A stretch of 64,000 nt of DNA from Zhengitettix transpicula (GCA_037074705.1 CM073590.1:219386746-219450745); one strand, 5' to 3'; positions 1-14,140 are shown, counted from the first letter of the stretch. Made by a program: numbers and translations. Notes: generated by a model from the letters alone, not told the origin.

Positions 1-924
1 GATTATTGATTCAGGCAAGTAGAAAAACAACAATTTCAGGAATTGATATGGATTAAATGGTTATTTCGTTGAGTTCTCTCTGTTTCTTTCTGTGATGGAT
101 ACTTCATTCGTATTAATAGATAATAAGTTTCGAAATTGTATAACGAAATTAAATTCATTTTACTGTTACTGAACAAAATAATATCTTAATAAAGGTCTCG
201 TAAAAAGCTATTTGATGTAGCGCGGGCAGATCTATCTACCTGTCTTACAAGACACGTTCGGCTTTTATAGTAGAGATTTTACGATGTTCACACCGGGTAT
301 CCTTGGGTGCTAACTTCAAAATTTTCCAAATGTAATTTTTATTTAAAACCGTAAATTTAATTTAAACTGTTTTGTAAATTTTTCTCTGTAACCTACAGTT
401 TTAATTTTTCAGCTAATCAATATATTCTGTATAGTTGTATCAATCCTATTCAATCGCATTCAGATATAGGTAATGGAATAGTTATTTTTATATAATAAAA
501 CTCAAATTTAATGTTACAGAAATTCATTTTTCTACTAAGTTTAATTTGAAATTAAATTTTACATTCTCAACATTTTTTATTATAAATTTTGTATTATCAG
601 TAACTGTGTGCATGCCATTAAAACTAGTCTTTTAAGGCTAACCATTACTTGATATGTAGATGAAGCCTAGATTCATCTTTCCCAGCAGACCATTTTATTT
701 ATTCTTTTACGGTTGGTATCTGAAAATCACTATTTTGTAGAAATATAGGTTTACACTTTTACACCAAATATGCAAATAGTTCCCCAGGTGAAGTTTCCCA
801 ATTATGACTATATTGTTTAGTGGCCTTGAGAAAAAAATCACATTTCTCGTATTATTAAATAAACAGGGTCGTACGGGAGCCATGGTCTTCTCATTCATCT
901 TTGGTAATACCAGTCATGCTGATC
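1..924. other. AT-rich non-coding DNA
   Basis: No coding signal. Short open frames on both strands are small and of random composition. No repeat recognised apart from A/T runs. Confidence 0.6.
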
Positions 925-1025
925 TGCTGTGGTGTAGTGGTCAGCGTCATTGCCTCGTATCACACTGTCCCGGTTCCTCACCCCGGCATTGCAACCAACG
1001 TCGTCTTCATAATGTTGTTTCTTGT
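925..1025 (+). repeat. tRNA-derived SINE, 5' part (relic S1)
   Basis: The head resembles a tRNA-type RNA polymerase III promoter. An A-box-like TGGTGTAGTGG lies at 930-940 and a decayed B box, GGTTCCTCACC, at 972-982, at about tRNA spacing. The segment after the B box (GGCATTGCAACCAACG) aligns by eye with the same place in the copy at 51241. The rest fades out after about 1020 and no A-tail is seen, so this is a truncated or decayed copy. It is not a functional tRNA gene: acceptor and anticodon arms cannot be paired. Confidence 0.65.
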
Positions 1026-3148
1026 TGTCGTCTCTCTTATGAAATCTATTTCGGCGATTGTTCTAAATGCTGTAATAATTCTGCACTGTAATCACTTTGT
1101 TTAATTATACAGTTTGAATTTATTCTATTAATAACATTTTTTTCTCTACCAAGTCTAAAAGTTCCTTAAGCGCCTAGATATATCATCCAGGTATGACTCA
1201 CTCTGCTGAAGTTCCACTTACTATCAATCTCTATCCTGAGAATTATACATATTTGTATGTATATTTTACCCAACAAAGATTAAATAGACAGAAAACAATT
1301 CCGTTGGCATTGAATTTTCATTTTCTTCAGTTTATGAATAAAATATTTTTTTCCACGCTAAACTGTCAGGTGGGATTTTTTTTTTGAGCAGAAAGCTCAT
1401 TACCATGGAGGATATATGCGCGTAAGCTTTACGGGAAGGGCTGTAAGCTTGCCATTCGTGATAAATCTCGCACGTGGCAGGTCGCCTGTCATTACGTCAT
1501 GAGCGCTTGGCGGCACGTGCGCAGGTAATCAACACCCACGCTCACAAAAATTACCCCACCCTCCCCATGCAACAACCTTCTTCGTCCGGACAACCCATAT
1601 ATGGCAGTACTCGCTTCGTTTCCCAAGTGAAGTGGCCAATTATGTGAGAGCTACTTTTGTTCCTCGCCTCACTATTCAACTGAAAATAAAATTACGCACC
1701 GTTTAGTTTTTTGTTTTAGCCGAACTGTAGTTGTTCGAGTTCATTCCAGACGTCTTACATCAATCGAGGCCGGAGGCTTATTAGCCTTTCCCAGCCTATA
1801 TTTTTCACTGAATGGAGCGATAAGCAGACGTGGTTGGGCGCTGACTGAAATAGTGATGTATTGGGGCGTTGGCACGGAAAGGCTCAACCGTGATTTTGTT
1901 TATCTTAGTTTGTTTTTCTTTTTCGATGTAATTCCTTATGATATGTCGTGGGTCAATAACTGGTATTGAGTTAAACCTTATATTTGCAACAATAATCGAT
2001 GGTGAACCTTCACGCCTTTTAATATTAATCTGAAATGAAGTGTTGTAAAACGTCACTGAAACTGATCCACAAAAGAAGGAAAGCTTATGAATGTGATGCG
2101 ACAGTTTTCTCAGCTATTTGACCGTAGATTTGAATTGATTTAGCATGCATACATATTAGATATTATTCCAGGAATAAATCTACATAACACAGTTACACGT
2201 GCTAGAATGAATGCTCGTAAATCGAATTCGCGTAAGAAAAATTGAAGAATTTACTTGTATAACATGCTTCATGTTTAAATTTTTTAATCGGTCGTACACT
2301 TTACCCAATAATTACTTGATAAGTAAATAAAATGGTTACGAGATTTTCCTGATGTTCTATTCATTTTTTTACGTGGTTTTAAATCGGGGTGAATTATTAT
2401 ATTTGCTGAGAGAGATAAATAATTCTTTATATTATCAATATAATATTTCGTAGAAAATTACTTCCTTAGAAAGGCTAATAATTCGTTCAGTGTAGTTATG
2501 TGTATTTTTTCTTGAGAATTCTCTCTATTTGATGTGTCATTATTGTAATAATTTAACTGAGCATTTACAAAATATTAGCAATCGCTTAAACCATCCATAA
2601 CCTTTTCTTGCAGCTGAGTGTCTGGAACAGTGCGTTAAGGTAAATAATAAATAGTCCAATCACACAGGCGCTTAGTCCAATTCTAAAGTGTTTTAATTTA
2701 ATTGCGGTCGTTCACCTAAAGAACGCCGCTTGTCGGCTTCTTTAGAAAATCTTATAGGATGTAATGAAGTGAATATTCGATTAAAATTTTCTAAAACCGG
2801 TTTATTCAAGAAGGAAATAATTAATAACTTTCATGATATTGTGTTGTTGTCCTTGACGAAATTAATATTCACTGCATTGGCATTTCAACAGTTTTATTAG
2901 CAGACACAGGCAATGAAGTCAGAGAATTAGAAAGAGATTTACCTTACAGTCAAACATTCTATATACTTAATCTAAAAAACTGGTATTTATTTAATTTCAT
3001 GTCATAAATTGGTATTAGTGTTTTTTTAGTATTGAAAATTTTTTGCTCGCAACAGCAACTATCAAATTTTTATTTATTTAACGACCAAATAACATACTTA
3101 TTATTTTTAGTCTACGGCGTTACGAATCGCTATTCACCCTCAAGGAAG
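1026..3148. other. Non-coding DNA with a GC-richer block at 1385-2060
   Basis: Mostly AT-rich. Between about 1385 and 2060 the base composition shifts to mixed or GC-richer, with dense CpG and motifs such as CACGTGCGCAGG, but no frame stays open with protein-like content. It may be a regulatory or conserved non-coding block. Nothing else is seen. Confidence 0.35.
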
Positions 3149-3594
3149 CCTGCGAGAAAATTCTCTCGCAGGTGAACCTTTCCCAGAGAGCTCTGGCGGA
3201 GGCTACCTTTGGGGATGCCTTCACATCTCTCTGGTTTTTTGAACTAAGGTTCCCACATGTCGAGGCACCTCGGCCTGTTTTGAGAGGTGAATGTTCCGGG
3301 GTCGCAGACCTTGGGCATACGGTAAGAGTTGCCCGGTATTTCTAATGGAATAGCTGCGACCCCCACAGCTAACCCCTCTCCCGCCATCGGAAGGGCGTGG
3401 GTACCAAATGCCCGACCTACCTGATGCAGGTTTTTCTAGGGTTTTCCCTGCATCACTTTTAGGCGAATTGCCGGGTAGTATCCTTAAACTATAGCCCGGG
3501 GGCTATAGTTAACCCTTTTTTACCTCCCTGTACCCTTCCGCATCCCCCCTTTCAAATCCCTTTCCTATTCTATTCTATTCTACACCTAAAAAAA
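3149..3594 (+). repeat. Family H SINE-like element, copy 1
   Basis: Begins with the family's 5' hairpin (CCTGCGAGA..TCTCGCAGG, 3149-3172) and ends in a short A-run near 3594. Relative to the fullest copy (59723) it has an internal deletion around 3350-3365 that removes the CGGCCAGCTGCCTCC segment. The usual 3' end (AAAGGGGAGTTGCCC ... TAGCCTGTTGCCC) is replaced by a CCTATTCTATTCTATTC microsatellite before the A-run. No convincing target duplication. The unusual 3' end suggests decay or an alternative priming event. Confidence 0.85.
3563..3583 (+). repeat. (TATTC)n microsatellite in element tail
   Basis: About four units of TATTC next to the A-run of the family H copy, replacing that copy's normal 3' segment. 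Confidence 0.8.
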
Positions 3595-5847
3595 GAGATT
3601 TGCTATTTATTGATTTTTCTCGTAGTTATAAATATTTTCTTCATATATTTATTTAATAAACGAATCGACCATAATATTACATACAAACAATATCTCAATT
3701 CTTAAATAATGCTTTTTCTTTCTCGGAAATATACCAGGTTTAATTACTCGTTATTCAAACAAAGCACAATATGAATGAAAAGAGACAAATAATCAGTACT
3801 TACGAGTTCGATTTGGCGTTGAACATAAACAACCACTATTGATTCATAAACAGACGCCCCCTGTCTTACGAAACTACAGAAAACTTGTACTATCTGAAAT
3901 AATTTGAATATTTTCCGATGGAACTTCTTAAAATTTTAGTGGAATGTTTGAAAGATTCTAACACTTTCTTAACATTCCCTAACATAACCTTAATTAGTTA
4001 AAAGAAAGTAATTAATGATGTATGAACACTAAAAATAAATATTATCGGTTTGGTTTTCCAAAACGCACCGCAAAATATTGTGAAATACAGCCGTTTGTAA
4101 TTTTGTACCTGACTCTGCACACAGTAAATACCATAATTAGCGTATTTTTGTTCGCAAATAAAATTCGGGTGAGATTACATTCAGTATGTTAATCATGGGT
4201 GCCAATTGCATCATCAGTATGGAACAAGTGAGAAATCAATGTGATTCAATAAGTGCCAAATGTTTTGTAATAATCCTGCTTTGGCACATAATCTCATAAA
4301 CTGTTTACTGCAAATTTTAAACGGTTGAAAATTTACAACAGTCGGCAGCCCATATTGTTTGCTATGAAGTTTCATGGAATGAATTGTTCCTGAAAACAAT
4401 AAAAGCCATTTGGATTTTTATACCGCAATTATATATATATATATATATATATTCTTTGTTGAATAAAATAAAAAAAATATTTTAAGTAGTCATCCAAATT
4501 TGTAATAAATTTAAAAAAGCCTTAATTGCGTGTAAAATCATTAAATAACCGAGAAATCTCGAATCGCCTGGTTCCGATACGTACAGCAATGATACTATAC
4601 ATTTTTATATTGTATAGAAATTAATAAAACATTTCAAGACGTAATAAGATCAGGCAGACCAGCTAAATGATAAGAAAATAATGTTAAACAAAATTATATA
4701 TCCTGATTAAACTTTCACATGTTAATATGAGTAACCAGTTCTTTTAGTTTAGTTTCAATTAATTCAGCACATAATTTCAAGAGATTTTGGATATTAATAC
4801 GATATCTCTTATCAGAATATCCGTACATATGGGAACTGAAATGTTATTTTTCATTATTTTTCACCTACAAAATCAGCGAAATTTATTTTCTAAACACTAA
4901 GGCAATATCTTTCAAAATGAGAGAAGAATTATAGAAAATACAAAACTCGAAGTGGATATTCTTCTGTTGTATGTATGTATTTGGTAAAGTCGCTCATTCC
5001 CAGGGAAAATAATTGATTTATCCTTACAAAAATTTAAATTACTGAAATTTTATCTAGAGGGACTTTCAAAGCGAATGACAGAGTGAACACAACCCAGTTC
5101 TCAGTTTACAGTCGTCTGTAACGACTTTATTATAAAAAATGGGCTTTTTTTTCTGTAATACAGTTGACAAGTCCTGGACAAAATGGTTAAACCCTAAAGC
5201 TGACAGCAACGGACAGATGTAATAAAAGTAGATAATCCTCATATATTGGGACATTTAAACGTCAGCTTAACAAGCGCCATTTATGGAGGATCTATGACGG
5301 ACACGACTTGGATATTTGCACGGTTCATCTTCATTCAACAACATTAGTTCCGGGTTTTAGGTTAGTCAAAATTCGACTTCGCACAACTCTCGGGATTATA
5401 AATGTATTTCTAATACAATAATGATGGAATTCTAATGAAGATACTTCATGGTAAATAATTATAATTTTAATAATATTTGCGTGATCAACGGTTTTTATTT
5501 TAAAACTTTTAACCGTAAATTTCATTCTTCAGTCATTAATTTATATTAATACAGCTGATTATATAACTGCTTCACGAACATTTACGTGGTTGAAGGAAAA
5601 AAACAACCCAGTTTTAATTAACGTGGGAAATAGAATATAATATAACATTTAAAACTAACACATTTTTTAATGAACTAATTAGATTACACTTAACAATAAT
5701 TTCAAGTATGTTAAATAAGTTTGTTCTGAAGTGTTGAATCAATATACTGGTCCTTGTGAGTTATTGTACCATACCCGTGATAGTTTCTACTTATGTCAAC
5801 AAATTTATTAGGCATTTTACGTAAGTGAATATTCCATGTGAATTTGT
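3595..5847. other. AT-rich non-coding DNA
   Basis: No coding or RNA gene signal. Holds one dinucleotide run (listed separately). Short ORFs on both strands have no recognisable domain. Confidence 0.6.
4431..4452. repeat. (AT)11 microsatellite
   Basis: Uninterrupted AT dinucleotide run in AT-rich DNA. Confidence 0.95.
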
Positions 5848-6444
5848 TTAGACTAACTGAGTGCCCGGCGTTGCCCGGATTGTCACAATTAAACTCAACG
5901 ACTCCCATAACGCCGAATTTGCCTGCAGTCTCGTTTTTGCGTTATTTTATGTAACTCCCCTCCACCTCCATCCCTAAAGGTGCTCCTTTCCTATGCCGAA
6001 AGGGGTTGAAATAAAACAGAAAAATATCTGGAACGTTATATATCCCATTCAACCAGAAAAATATTCATCAGTCGTTTTAACAAATTTGAAAATTTCCATC
6101 CCAGGGTCTTACCCCCTCAGTGTTGGTTTATCAGTTATAAAGGAACACGTGCACGAAATTTGTTTATATATGCTCAACGGTTGTAGCTTTTTATGCGGAG
6201 CAACACATTTTGTTTTCCTCTTACACCCCCATTCTTAGAGGTAGAAGATCAACTTAACCAGTAAATTTAATGTGATAATTTAACTCAGCTACATCCATCA
6301 CCACGGATTCTACTCCAATCTCGATTGTTTTTGCTTTATATTGTGTATAAAAGTGCTCCACTCCTATGACGAAAGGGATTGATATATACAAAACACATCG
6401 AGAGAAATACTATCACTGTCATTAACCCGTAAAAATATTTATTA

Positions 6445-6454
6445 GACGCAAATA
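6445..6454. repeat. Target-site duplication, left (family H copy 2)
   Basis: GACGCAAATA, matching GATGCAAATA at 6889-6898 (9 of 10). Confidence 0.75.
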
Positions 6455-6888
6455 TATTTTTTTTAGGGCAACAGGCTACATGAGGGTGATCCACATTGGG
6501 CAACTCCCCTTTAATAGCATAGGAAGGGATTTGAAAGGGGGGATGCGGAAGGGTAGAGGTAGGTAGCCAAGGGTTACGAGAGCCCCCGGGCTATGGTTTA
6601 AGGATCCTACCCGGCACTCGCCTAAAGAAATGCAGGGAAAACCCTAGAGAAACCTGCATCAGGTAGGTCGGGCATTGGGTACTTGTCCCACGCCCTTCCG
6701 ATAGTGGGAGAGGAGTTTGCTGTGGGGACGCAGCATTCCCTTCTCCGTACCTCGACCAGTTTAGGAGGCAGCTGGCCGACTGTTCCAATGGGAATAGCGG
6801 ACAACTCTTACCGTATGCCCAAGGTCTGCGACCCCGGAACATACACCTCTCAAAACAGACCGAGGTGCCTCGGCTTGTGGGAACCTTA
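6455..6888 (-). repeat. Family H SINE-like element, copy 2 (5'-truncated)
   Basis: Minus-strand copy. Its poly-A appears as a T-run at 6455-6463 followed by AGGGCAACAGGCTACATGAG, and it ends at GTGGGAACCTTA near 6888, short of the 5' hairpin. It is flanked by a 10-bp near-perfect duplication and sits inside a Helitron-like element. A 68-codon open frame antisense to the element (6683-6889) recurs in other copies and is a by-product of the repeat, not a gene. Confidence 0.9.
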
Positions 6889-6898
6889 GATGCAAATA
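6889..6898. repeat. Target-site duplication, right (family H copy 2)
   Basis: GATGCAAATA, partner of 6445-6454. Confidence 0.75.
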
Positions 6899-9896
6899 AA
6901 GGCTGTAGAACATATTTGAAAATTTCCACCTTCGTCCACACCTGTTCCTGGCGGTGGTAGACGTGTTTTTTTTCTGAAAGGACCAGTGCATGTAATTTGG
7001 TCAAATTTTCTCTACGGTTTAAATTCGGAACATGCTCAGACTCTATATTATTTATTAAATAGATTACATTTTGTGCCAAGTGGCTAGAAGGCTCTGTAGT
7101 TTCTTTGAGTAATTATAGAACAGACTTAAGTGGCTCTTTGAGATTATCCATAACTTATTAAAATTAAAATAAACCAATTAAATAATTTTCATCGTTCTTT
7201 TTTCCTGTAATGTGGAATGTAGGAGCCAATATCGCCTTAACCACCAAGAGAGGTATATAATAAGGAATTTTAGTGAAATGTTAAATATATAATGAAAGAG
7301 GTTTTTTAAATACTACTAATTTTACCCCGTTGTTTCAAAGTTTTTCAAAGTTAACGGGGATTGGGAATGGTATTCGGAGATATGCAGGCTCGCGTGACCT
7401 CGCAATTTTTGCAGTGGAACCCGCGCCAAAGCCCCAGGGGGTGATATATCTTTATTTCCAATTCCTGTGGAACATGTAATTTCTCTTAGTGCTCTCAGGC
7501 GTGAGTATTCGATCAATATCAACTCCGTTATAGATGGGGGGATTTTCAAGCAGGTCTCCGCGCTAACGTGACCGGAGCCAACTTCTGAATGACTTTGGAA
7601 ACTGTTTCCTCTCCGTAATTATCCGGAACTGAGCGCGTTCTCCGATTAAATCATCGGGACATGGGCAACCTAGCGATAATACGAGGTATCTGTAGTACTC
7701 ACTATAGTCGTTGCAACGGAGCTGATGCGTTCCATCTATATTTTTATACGTATGAAGGAAGTATAATATGAGGCGGCACGTGCAAGAACTAGTGTTGGAG
7801 TAATAAACATTTGACTCAATCATATTACTCTTATCATTTTTTATATTTATTCTTGACTACCGTCCTATTCTCTGCTCTACATTATTCTCACCTTCAGAAT
7901 TCTACGTACTGAATTCATCATCTGTAGTCATAGTGTTAAGCCTCTAACAATTTATTTCAAATTACGTCAAAGAAAAATCGATGCAAATTTATATAAATTT
8001 AATGACTATAAGTAAAAGCAATAATAAATATTTTTCACTGCCATCTACTCACACACAAACGGATTTAATAAAACATAGTAAGAAAGTGCTTCCATATCAT
8101 TCTGTATGATTTATTTCATATCAAACATTCGGAAATTGATAGGGTCAATCTCTCATATTTGAACACCAGTAACTCAATTTCCACCTGAATTATTCTTTAA
8201 TTACAATTTTTACACTTGTTAATTGTTCACAGGAATTCGGTTTTGCCCTTTCAAATTTATGAGTGTTCGGTATATACTAAATCCTAAAGAGGGAGCTTTT
8301 CTCATTATATCTTATCATTTTCTACCTGGAGTTTTTTATTTCCGTTTTTGTATGTAGGGAGCGGCGAGAAGTGATTTTCTAAACATGTTTTACGGAAGAT
8401 ATCACAGTATTTTTAACATAATTTATTATTTTATGAATAGAAGAAATACTTTCAATCGCAACTCAACACTAAATAATATGAAAATGAATTACGAATTAAG
8501 CTAGAAAAATCTCAACAGGACCGATAACGGTACTAAGTGGATGTCCTGTTTTCGATTACCGATCCTTCGAGATTTATAATTAATAATAAATTCATTAATT
8601 AAATTAATTATTGAAGAGTAGGGAAAAGTCCCACATGGGGATTACATGGAACTGTATAGAATTACAACTCATCCCAAAATAATTGCATGACTCTAACCAT
8701 TACGATTCGTAGACAAGTAAAATTTGGAGATAAAATTTTGTGTATTACGGAGGAAATGGAATCGAGAGGTCATGTAATATTTAAGAATTTAGTTACAACA
8801 AGGGATATTAATATGTATAATACGTTAAAATAGTTTAAATTTACTTTGCGTACTATTTAAAGATGTATAGAATCCCTACTAATTTCAGAACCTTTCTATT
8901 ACATGACTAAAAATATAATTAATTTAAAATAAATTGATACTTAATGTTGGATTGCGTTTAAGTAAGGCTTACGTATAGACTAAATCCAGAAGTCTAGATT
9001 TTTATGTCACTTTCCACTTATTCGAACATTTGTTTAAGAGTCAAATTTCGTAATGTCTATAGTCAGAAGAGCGTCAAAACTTAATTTTTTGAAAATTTAA
9101 TCCAATTTGGTACATCTGTTTTTACAATTACCACGTTACCATTTAAGAAGCAATTTTTGGGAATTTAAAAATTTAAGATAGTTGAATAATTGTGAGTTTT
9201 GGCCGCCCTTCACATTTCATTTCGAAGTGCATACAAATATATAATGCATATGACTCTTAAAATTTGAGAAATATAATTAATCGTATGCGAGTTACGCATA
9301 AAATATTAAGTATTCCGCCCGTCTAGAGGAGAGGCCGGTGATACTGCGACTGCAGTACTTGAAATAATATAGATGATGGCACCGATATATTAGAGAAGGC
9401 ATTACTATATCAGAATACCAATGTAGCTTAATAACATTTGGAGTCGCTTACAGGCATGTCAGAATATGCTTTACGTATGCATGGTATTGAATATATTTAG
9501 ATTAGTTTTTATTTTACGAAACAACAAATTGAAACCATGCGACGACAACAGGTTTCTGGTGTCAATGCGTGGAAAAAAAAAGTTCTTGTTGCAGAATCTT
9601 CAACTCATGAAAGAGTTAAGTTACTCAATAAACTTTACCGTACATGTCTAATCATAAAGTACTCATAAAATATCGTCCTTGGATTTATGTAATTTTCGTA
9701 TGCTACTTTTGTTTACTTTAATGTTTTCGGTAGATTTCTTTAGCGTGATATGTGCTTTTGAAGTTTTTCGTTGAAAATTAAGAATTATTTATTTTATCTA
9801 GTTATTAGTCCAACTGTTATTTCCCAGTCCCGTTCGAGCGTTACATTGCCACATAAACTTAATGAATATAGTTAAGTCAATTTATACAAGAAAGAA

Positions 9897-9915
9897 ATAT
9901 ATATATATATATATA
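9897..9915. repeat. (AT)n microsatellite
   Basis: Uninterrupted AT run, about nine units. Confidence 0.9.
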
Positions 9916-10248
9916 AAGAAAGTATACATTCTTCAGTTTTAAAGATGCAGCGGTCCTCGTGCTCCGCGCGCTGTTTGTTCTTCAGTTGTTCCGGAATCGT
10001 CACTCTATCTGACGGCTATTAAAAGAACTTACGAAGGAGAATTATAAACAAAATAGATTTTAAAAAAAATTCGTAAAGAACTGATAATAGTAAACTTTAA
10101 TTGTCGTTTCCTTACAGGTAGGCTTGTAAATAATGTAATTGTAAATAATGTAATTAATTGCTGTGCATAGTCAATAAAAAAATTATTCTGTTCTTTCTTT
10201 ACAGGGAAACATATTTTTGTTTACTGTATCACTCGTCACAACAATTGT

Positions 10249-10250
<2 letters not shown>

Positions 10251-10279
<29 letters not shown>
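10251..10279. repeat. (TA)n microsatellite
   Basis: Uninterrupted TA run, about 14 units. Confidence 0.95.
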
Positions 10280-10283
<4 letters not shown>

Positions 10284-13200
10284 TTTCTAAAATACGTCAT
10301 CACTTCCCATTAATTATATCTTTATTACTACCAACTTAAATATTTTATAATAGGAAATTGATAGTAGAACGTCACGTCAGACATATAAGAAATGTAAGTA
10401 TTAAACTTCATACTGCTGAAACAGATTGAATATATGTAATTTTTGCTATATTTATTTAAAGGTAAAGAAGGGTTATGGATTCAGATAGTTTTTCGTAATG
10501 ATTATTTAAGAATAAAATGTTTTTTATACTTTATATATTAAATATTCAATAATTAAATTAATATTACAAAAAGTCTATTTGTTGAGAAATATTACTCATT
10601 TTCAGCTCGAGTAAATTTTTGTGTCGTAGACGAATAAGTTAAATAGTAAACTAGAGTATTGCAACTTATTGTTAGAAACAGTTTTATTCTGTAACATGAA
10701 CTGTTTTCGTCGTTGCGCAAACTTGAAATGCGCAACACACTATTATTATTACTATCACTGTTTCAGCCTAACGTGAAATAAAAGTACTCTAAAGAATATC
10801 GTAGAATAGAAAAATAAGTGTTTTAAATTTTTTTATCTTTGCTGTTTGCTGATTATGTTGGTAAATAAAATAATAATGAAAAATTATCTCTCTGTCTCTC
10901 TCAAATGGTAAGAAATTGCTAGTAAAAATGAAGGGTTAACATGGACTCCAATAAAATATATCTATTAGTAGGACGTAGATACGTAAATCTGAAATAAATG
11001 TATTATTTCCTATAATATAGATTTTTGTAGGCATGGTTAACGGCGCGTTGTAAAAACCCTCGTTTTAATTTTTCACGTATGCCTTTAAAATAATCTTAGA
11101 AATTACTGAAAAAAACAAGTGATAAAATATATACCTCAACGTTTTTTGAAAGTTTTATTCGACAGACTTGCGATTGATTACTTTCTTATTTGCTAATAGA
11201 ACAAATAATTAATATAACACACTGCATCATTCTTTACATTTAATTGTGTTATTTACAAAGAAACAAATACGCCGATCTTCAGGAATTCTCCTTGCATCTA
11301 TGAAATTTCAATTAAGCAGACGTCGGAATATCCATACATCTTAGGTGCCGCACCTTTTTAAAATGCGATAATTCATTTATTTATATGAGCGTCCATAAAT
11401 TATTTATAAGCGGGCCGTATAAATCTTAGTTTAAATGTATTATACATGGTGGTGAAAGGGCTCCATTACCCTGGCTAACAAGGTAGCCCCCTCCAGAGCT
11501 AGATCACCCTTCATGGAGCAGGTAGAAACACCTCACACAGGTGCTGCCTTTATCACGCATTCTAAATTTTACGAGAGAATCGGCATAATCTCATCTCGCG
11601 GCTCTTTCTCCTATGAGCAGAAACTTCAGCAAAGCTCAAAGTCTTTTCGAAATGATTCCCTTGTCGCTGCTGAGATTGCCCTTTAAACGTAAAAACGGAC
11701 TCCGGGTTGATTAGCTAACGTTAATTCAGCCACTTTTATATTTCACTTCACTACTTCAAAGATGCTTCTAAGACATAAAATCTGTAATTGCTACCATCGC
11801 GCTAGAAACAATTATTTTATGAAAATTAAGTTATTTAAAAAACTACCACTGGTAAAAATAAATCCGACGCGTTTCCCACTTAGCAAATAAGAATATTGTG
11901 TTGAGTGATTTTTAAAGTAAAATAACTTGTGACTAGTATAGAATTAATTAACTACGTTGAACACTTGTAATAAATTTCGTGCAAAGATGAATGTAACTTT
12001 TAGGGAAATAACCGCATAATTAGGTTTTAAACTAATTTACATTCATGAATTCTGATATCAGTTGATACAGAATTTTTCAGAGTTTTCTCACGGCAATTAT
12101 TTTCTTGTGTGCTTTTCCTAACAAATATTAAAGTTTTATTAACTGTAAGAAATTTGTGGACTGCAGATTTAAACTTGTCACCTTCGGTACACATCGGCAA
12201 ACTTCGGAATACGAGGCGCATATGAGGGTGGTGTAAGTATATTATCTGCTGCGAATGGGATACACCCTGGTGGATGCTTGTGCACAAATATATAAATAAT
12301 TCTATAAACAAATAAATAATAGTATTTATCAATAAATAAGTCTTAGGTATAATAATGAGATCCAACTGGCCGTGGACGTGACTGAAGACTTATGACAATA
12401 GAACAATTATTAATTGTCAACATTAACTGAAATATTTTATAAATAGGTTTTTCCTAAGCATACTTCAAAGAAGGAACAAGAGGGTGAATTAGTCTCATGA
12501 GGTTAGAGAAATTATCACGATGAGTGTGAATTTGGAAAATTTATTTAGAAATGGGTAGAGGAATATAATGCGTTCAATGTCAACTTACTGAAATCGAATA
12601 CCTATATTCCATTAAAAGAAAAGAAATAAATTAAACCTATTAATAATTTGGCAGATAATTTTCGCTTTCAGTTGTTAGTTCAATCGGCCAAATATATCAG
12701 TAAATTTCTTGTTCTTGTATTTTCCACCTCTCAAATCTTATCCATACAATTTTTCAATATTTTATTCTTCATTAATATATTCATACAATAAGTGTCAGTT
12801 GAATAATTTTTTAAGCTTATTTTATAACGTCATTTAATCCCATGATGATTGATTTGATGAGATGATTGACTTCATATTTTAGTTGGTAAATCTACTTTTC
12901 CTTTCATAGTCGAGAGGTCATCCAGTGGAAGCTCAGAATAACTGATATATTATAAAAAGTAAAACGTCGTTGCGCATTCATTTCTAGATCTCGGCTAAGG
13001 AGTTTCATATCTATAAGAGAATATTCTCTGAAGGTACCAGCACTTTTCATGAAGACGATACGAGGTTTTAATGATCTAAACGTCAGTTTATCTTCCTCTT
13101 CTTAATCTATTTTGCTTCGTTTAAAGTTTCTCTCTCTAGGCTATTACCAGGTTCTGCTCATGATGCGAAAAAATTATCTCTGAAATTGAAAAATTTCACT

Positions 13201-13639
13201 CTTTTAGACGCGAGTAATCTTAGCTTACTCATCGAATATAGTATGAAAGCTTTATAACTGAAAATTTTGATAACTGTTATAAAAAATAATTTCGTAAGGG
13301 AGCGAGGACACACAGTGCTTGGGAATTATGGTGAGTGTCTATAAATTATCTCAATCCATTATTATTGTTATGAGAAGTTAATATCGGAGTCATTGTTACC
13401 CTCAATCAACCGTTAATCATTACGTAGTTACAAATTTAATTAAAGGTCAGTGCAGATAGGTTAATTTATAATTTTATATATAAATATAATGAATATTGAA
13501 GCGGAGGAAAGTAAGGAAAATATACACTTTAATATGTAAAGAACTTTATTTGACCGTAGAATTCTTTCAGTAGATATGCACGCCGAAATACGATGCATGT
13601 TCAGAAAGTACGTTTACGAGGTTTTTATAATTATCTAGA

Positions 13640-14140
13640 AAAAGTGTATTTGAAAAACAATACACTTGTTGAATATTTTCCCACATAACAGCCATCCAGT
13701 TCATTTCATGTGGTGAGCCGTGGCACAAGCTCCTTTATGTCCTCCTCGAAGAACTCTTCCGTCAGAACCTCTTTCTGCAGCTGATCGTCAGTTGAAAATT
13801 TAATTCCTTCCATGTGTGCTTTCAGGGAGGTGAAAATATGATAATCTGAAGACGCCAAATCAAGGGAATACTGGGGGTGGTTCAAAACATCCCAACCAAA
13901 TGAGTCCAAGAACGCCTTGGTGGCTAAGGATGGCGGAGGACGGGCGATATTGTGCAACAAGCACAGTCCTCTCACCAGCATTAGCCTACTTTCGTTTTTA
14001 ATGTTTCTTTTGAGATTTTTTAGGGTCTTTCAATATAGTTGTGCATTGATGGTCTCCCCACTGAGACATAAATTCCACTAAAATTATTCCTTTTCTGCCT
14101 CAAAACACTGAGCCATGATTTTTTGCCCAAAATTGTGAAC
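13640..14140 (-). pseudogene. mariner-family (Tc1/mariner) transposase relic
   Basis: A mariner transposase cuts and pastes its element at TA dinucleotides with a DDD catalytic triad. The frame at 13706-13981 keeps the C-terminal catalytic region, including LLHNIARPP (family LLHDNARPH), then NHPQYSLDLASSDYHIF, which holds the third catalytic aspartate. The second aspartate is lost (HD becomes HN). Upstream, to about 14140, the pieces IMAQCF, ILVEFM and ETINAQLY correspond to the preceding transposase segment but lie in different frames with stops, so there are frameshifts near 14075-14090. Downstream, after the stop at 13706, DGCYVGKY resembles the family's C-terminal end. The N-terminal DNA-binding domain and terminal inverted repeats are not seen. 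Dead, internally decayed copy. Confidence 0.88.

Larger units (their letters stand above)
5848..7040 (-). mobile_element. Helitron-like non-autonomous element, copy 1, split by a family H insertion
   Basis: Read on the minus strand, this matches the element at 47985-48908. The 5' region at about 7036 (GCATGTTCCG) and the GAATTTGACCAAATT-type segment correspond, as do the repeated GGAAATTTTCAA motifs and a TGAGTTTAATT segment. The 3' end at about 5848-5880 reads CCGGGCAACGCCGGGCACTC then AGTTAGT. A short GC-rich hairpin (CCGG..CCGG) followed by a near-CTAGT end is the hallmark of Helitron or Helentron-like 3' termini; that assignment is from family knowledge. No Rep/helicase coding sequence is present. 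A family H copy (6455-6888) is inserted within it, so this element is older. Confidence 0.55.
7041..13639. other. AT-rich non-coding DNA with GC-richer blocks at 7350-7760 and 11440-11740
   Basis: No coding exon recognised. The block at about 7350-7760 has open frames on the minus strand (7322-7549, 7563-7823) with no domain I recognise. The block at about 11440-11740 contains CACAGGTG-type E-boxes and no sustained frame. Both stand out only by composition. The remainder is AT-rich with two AT runs. Confidence 0.45.
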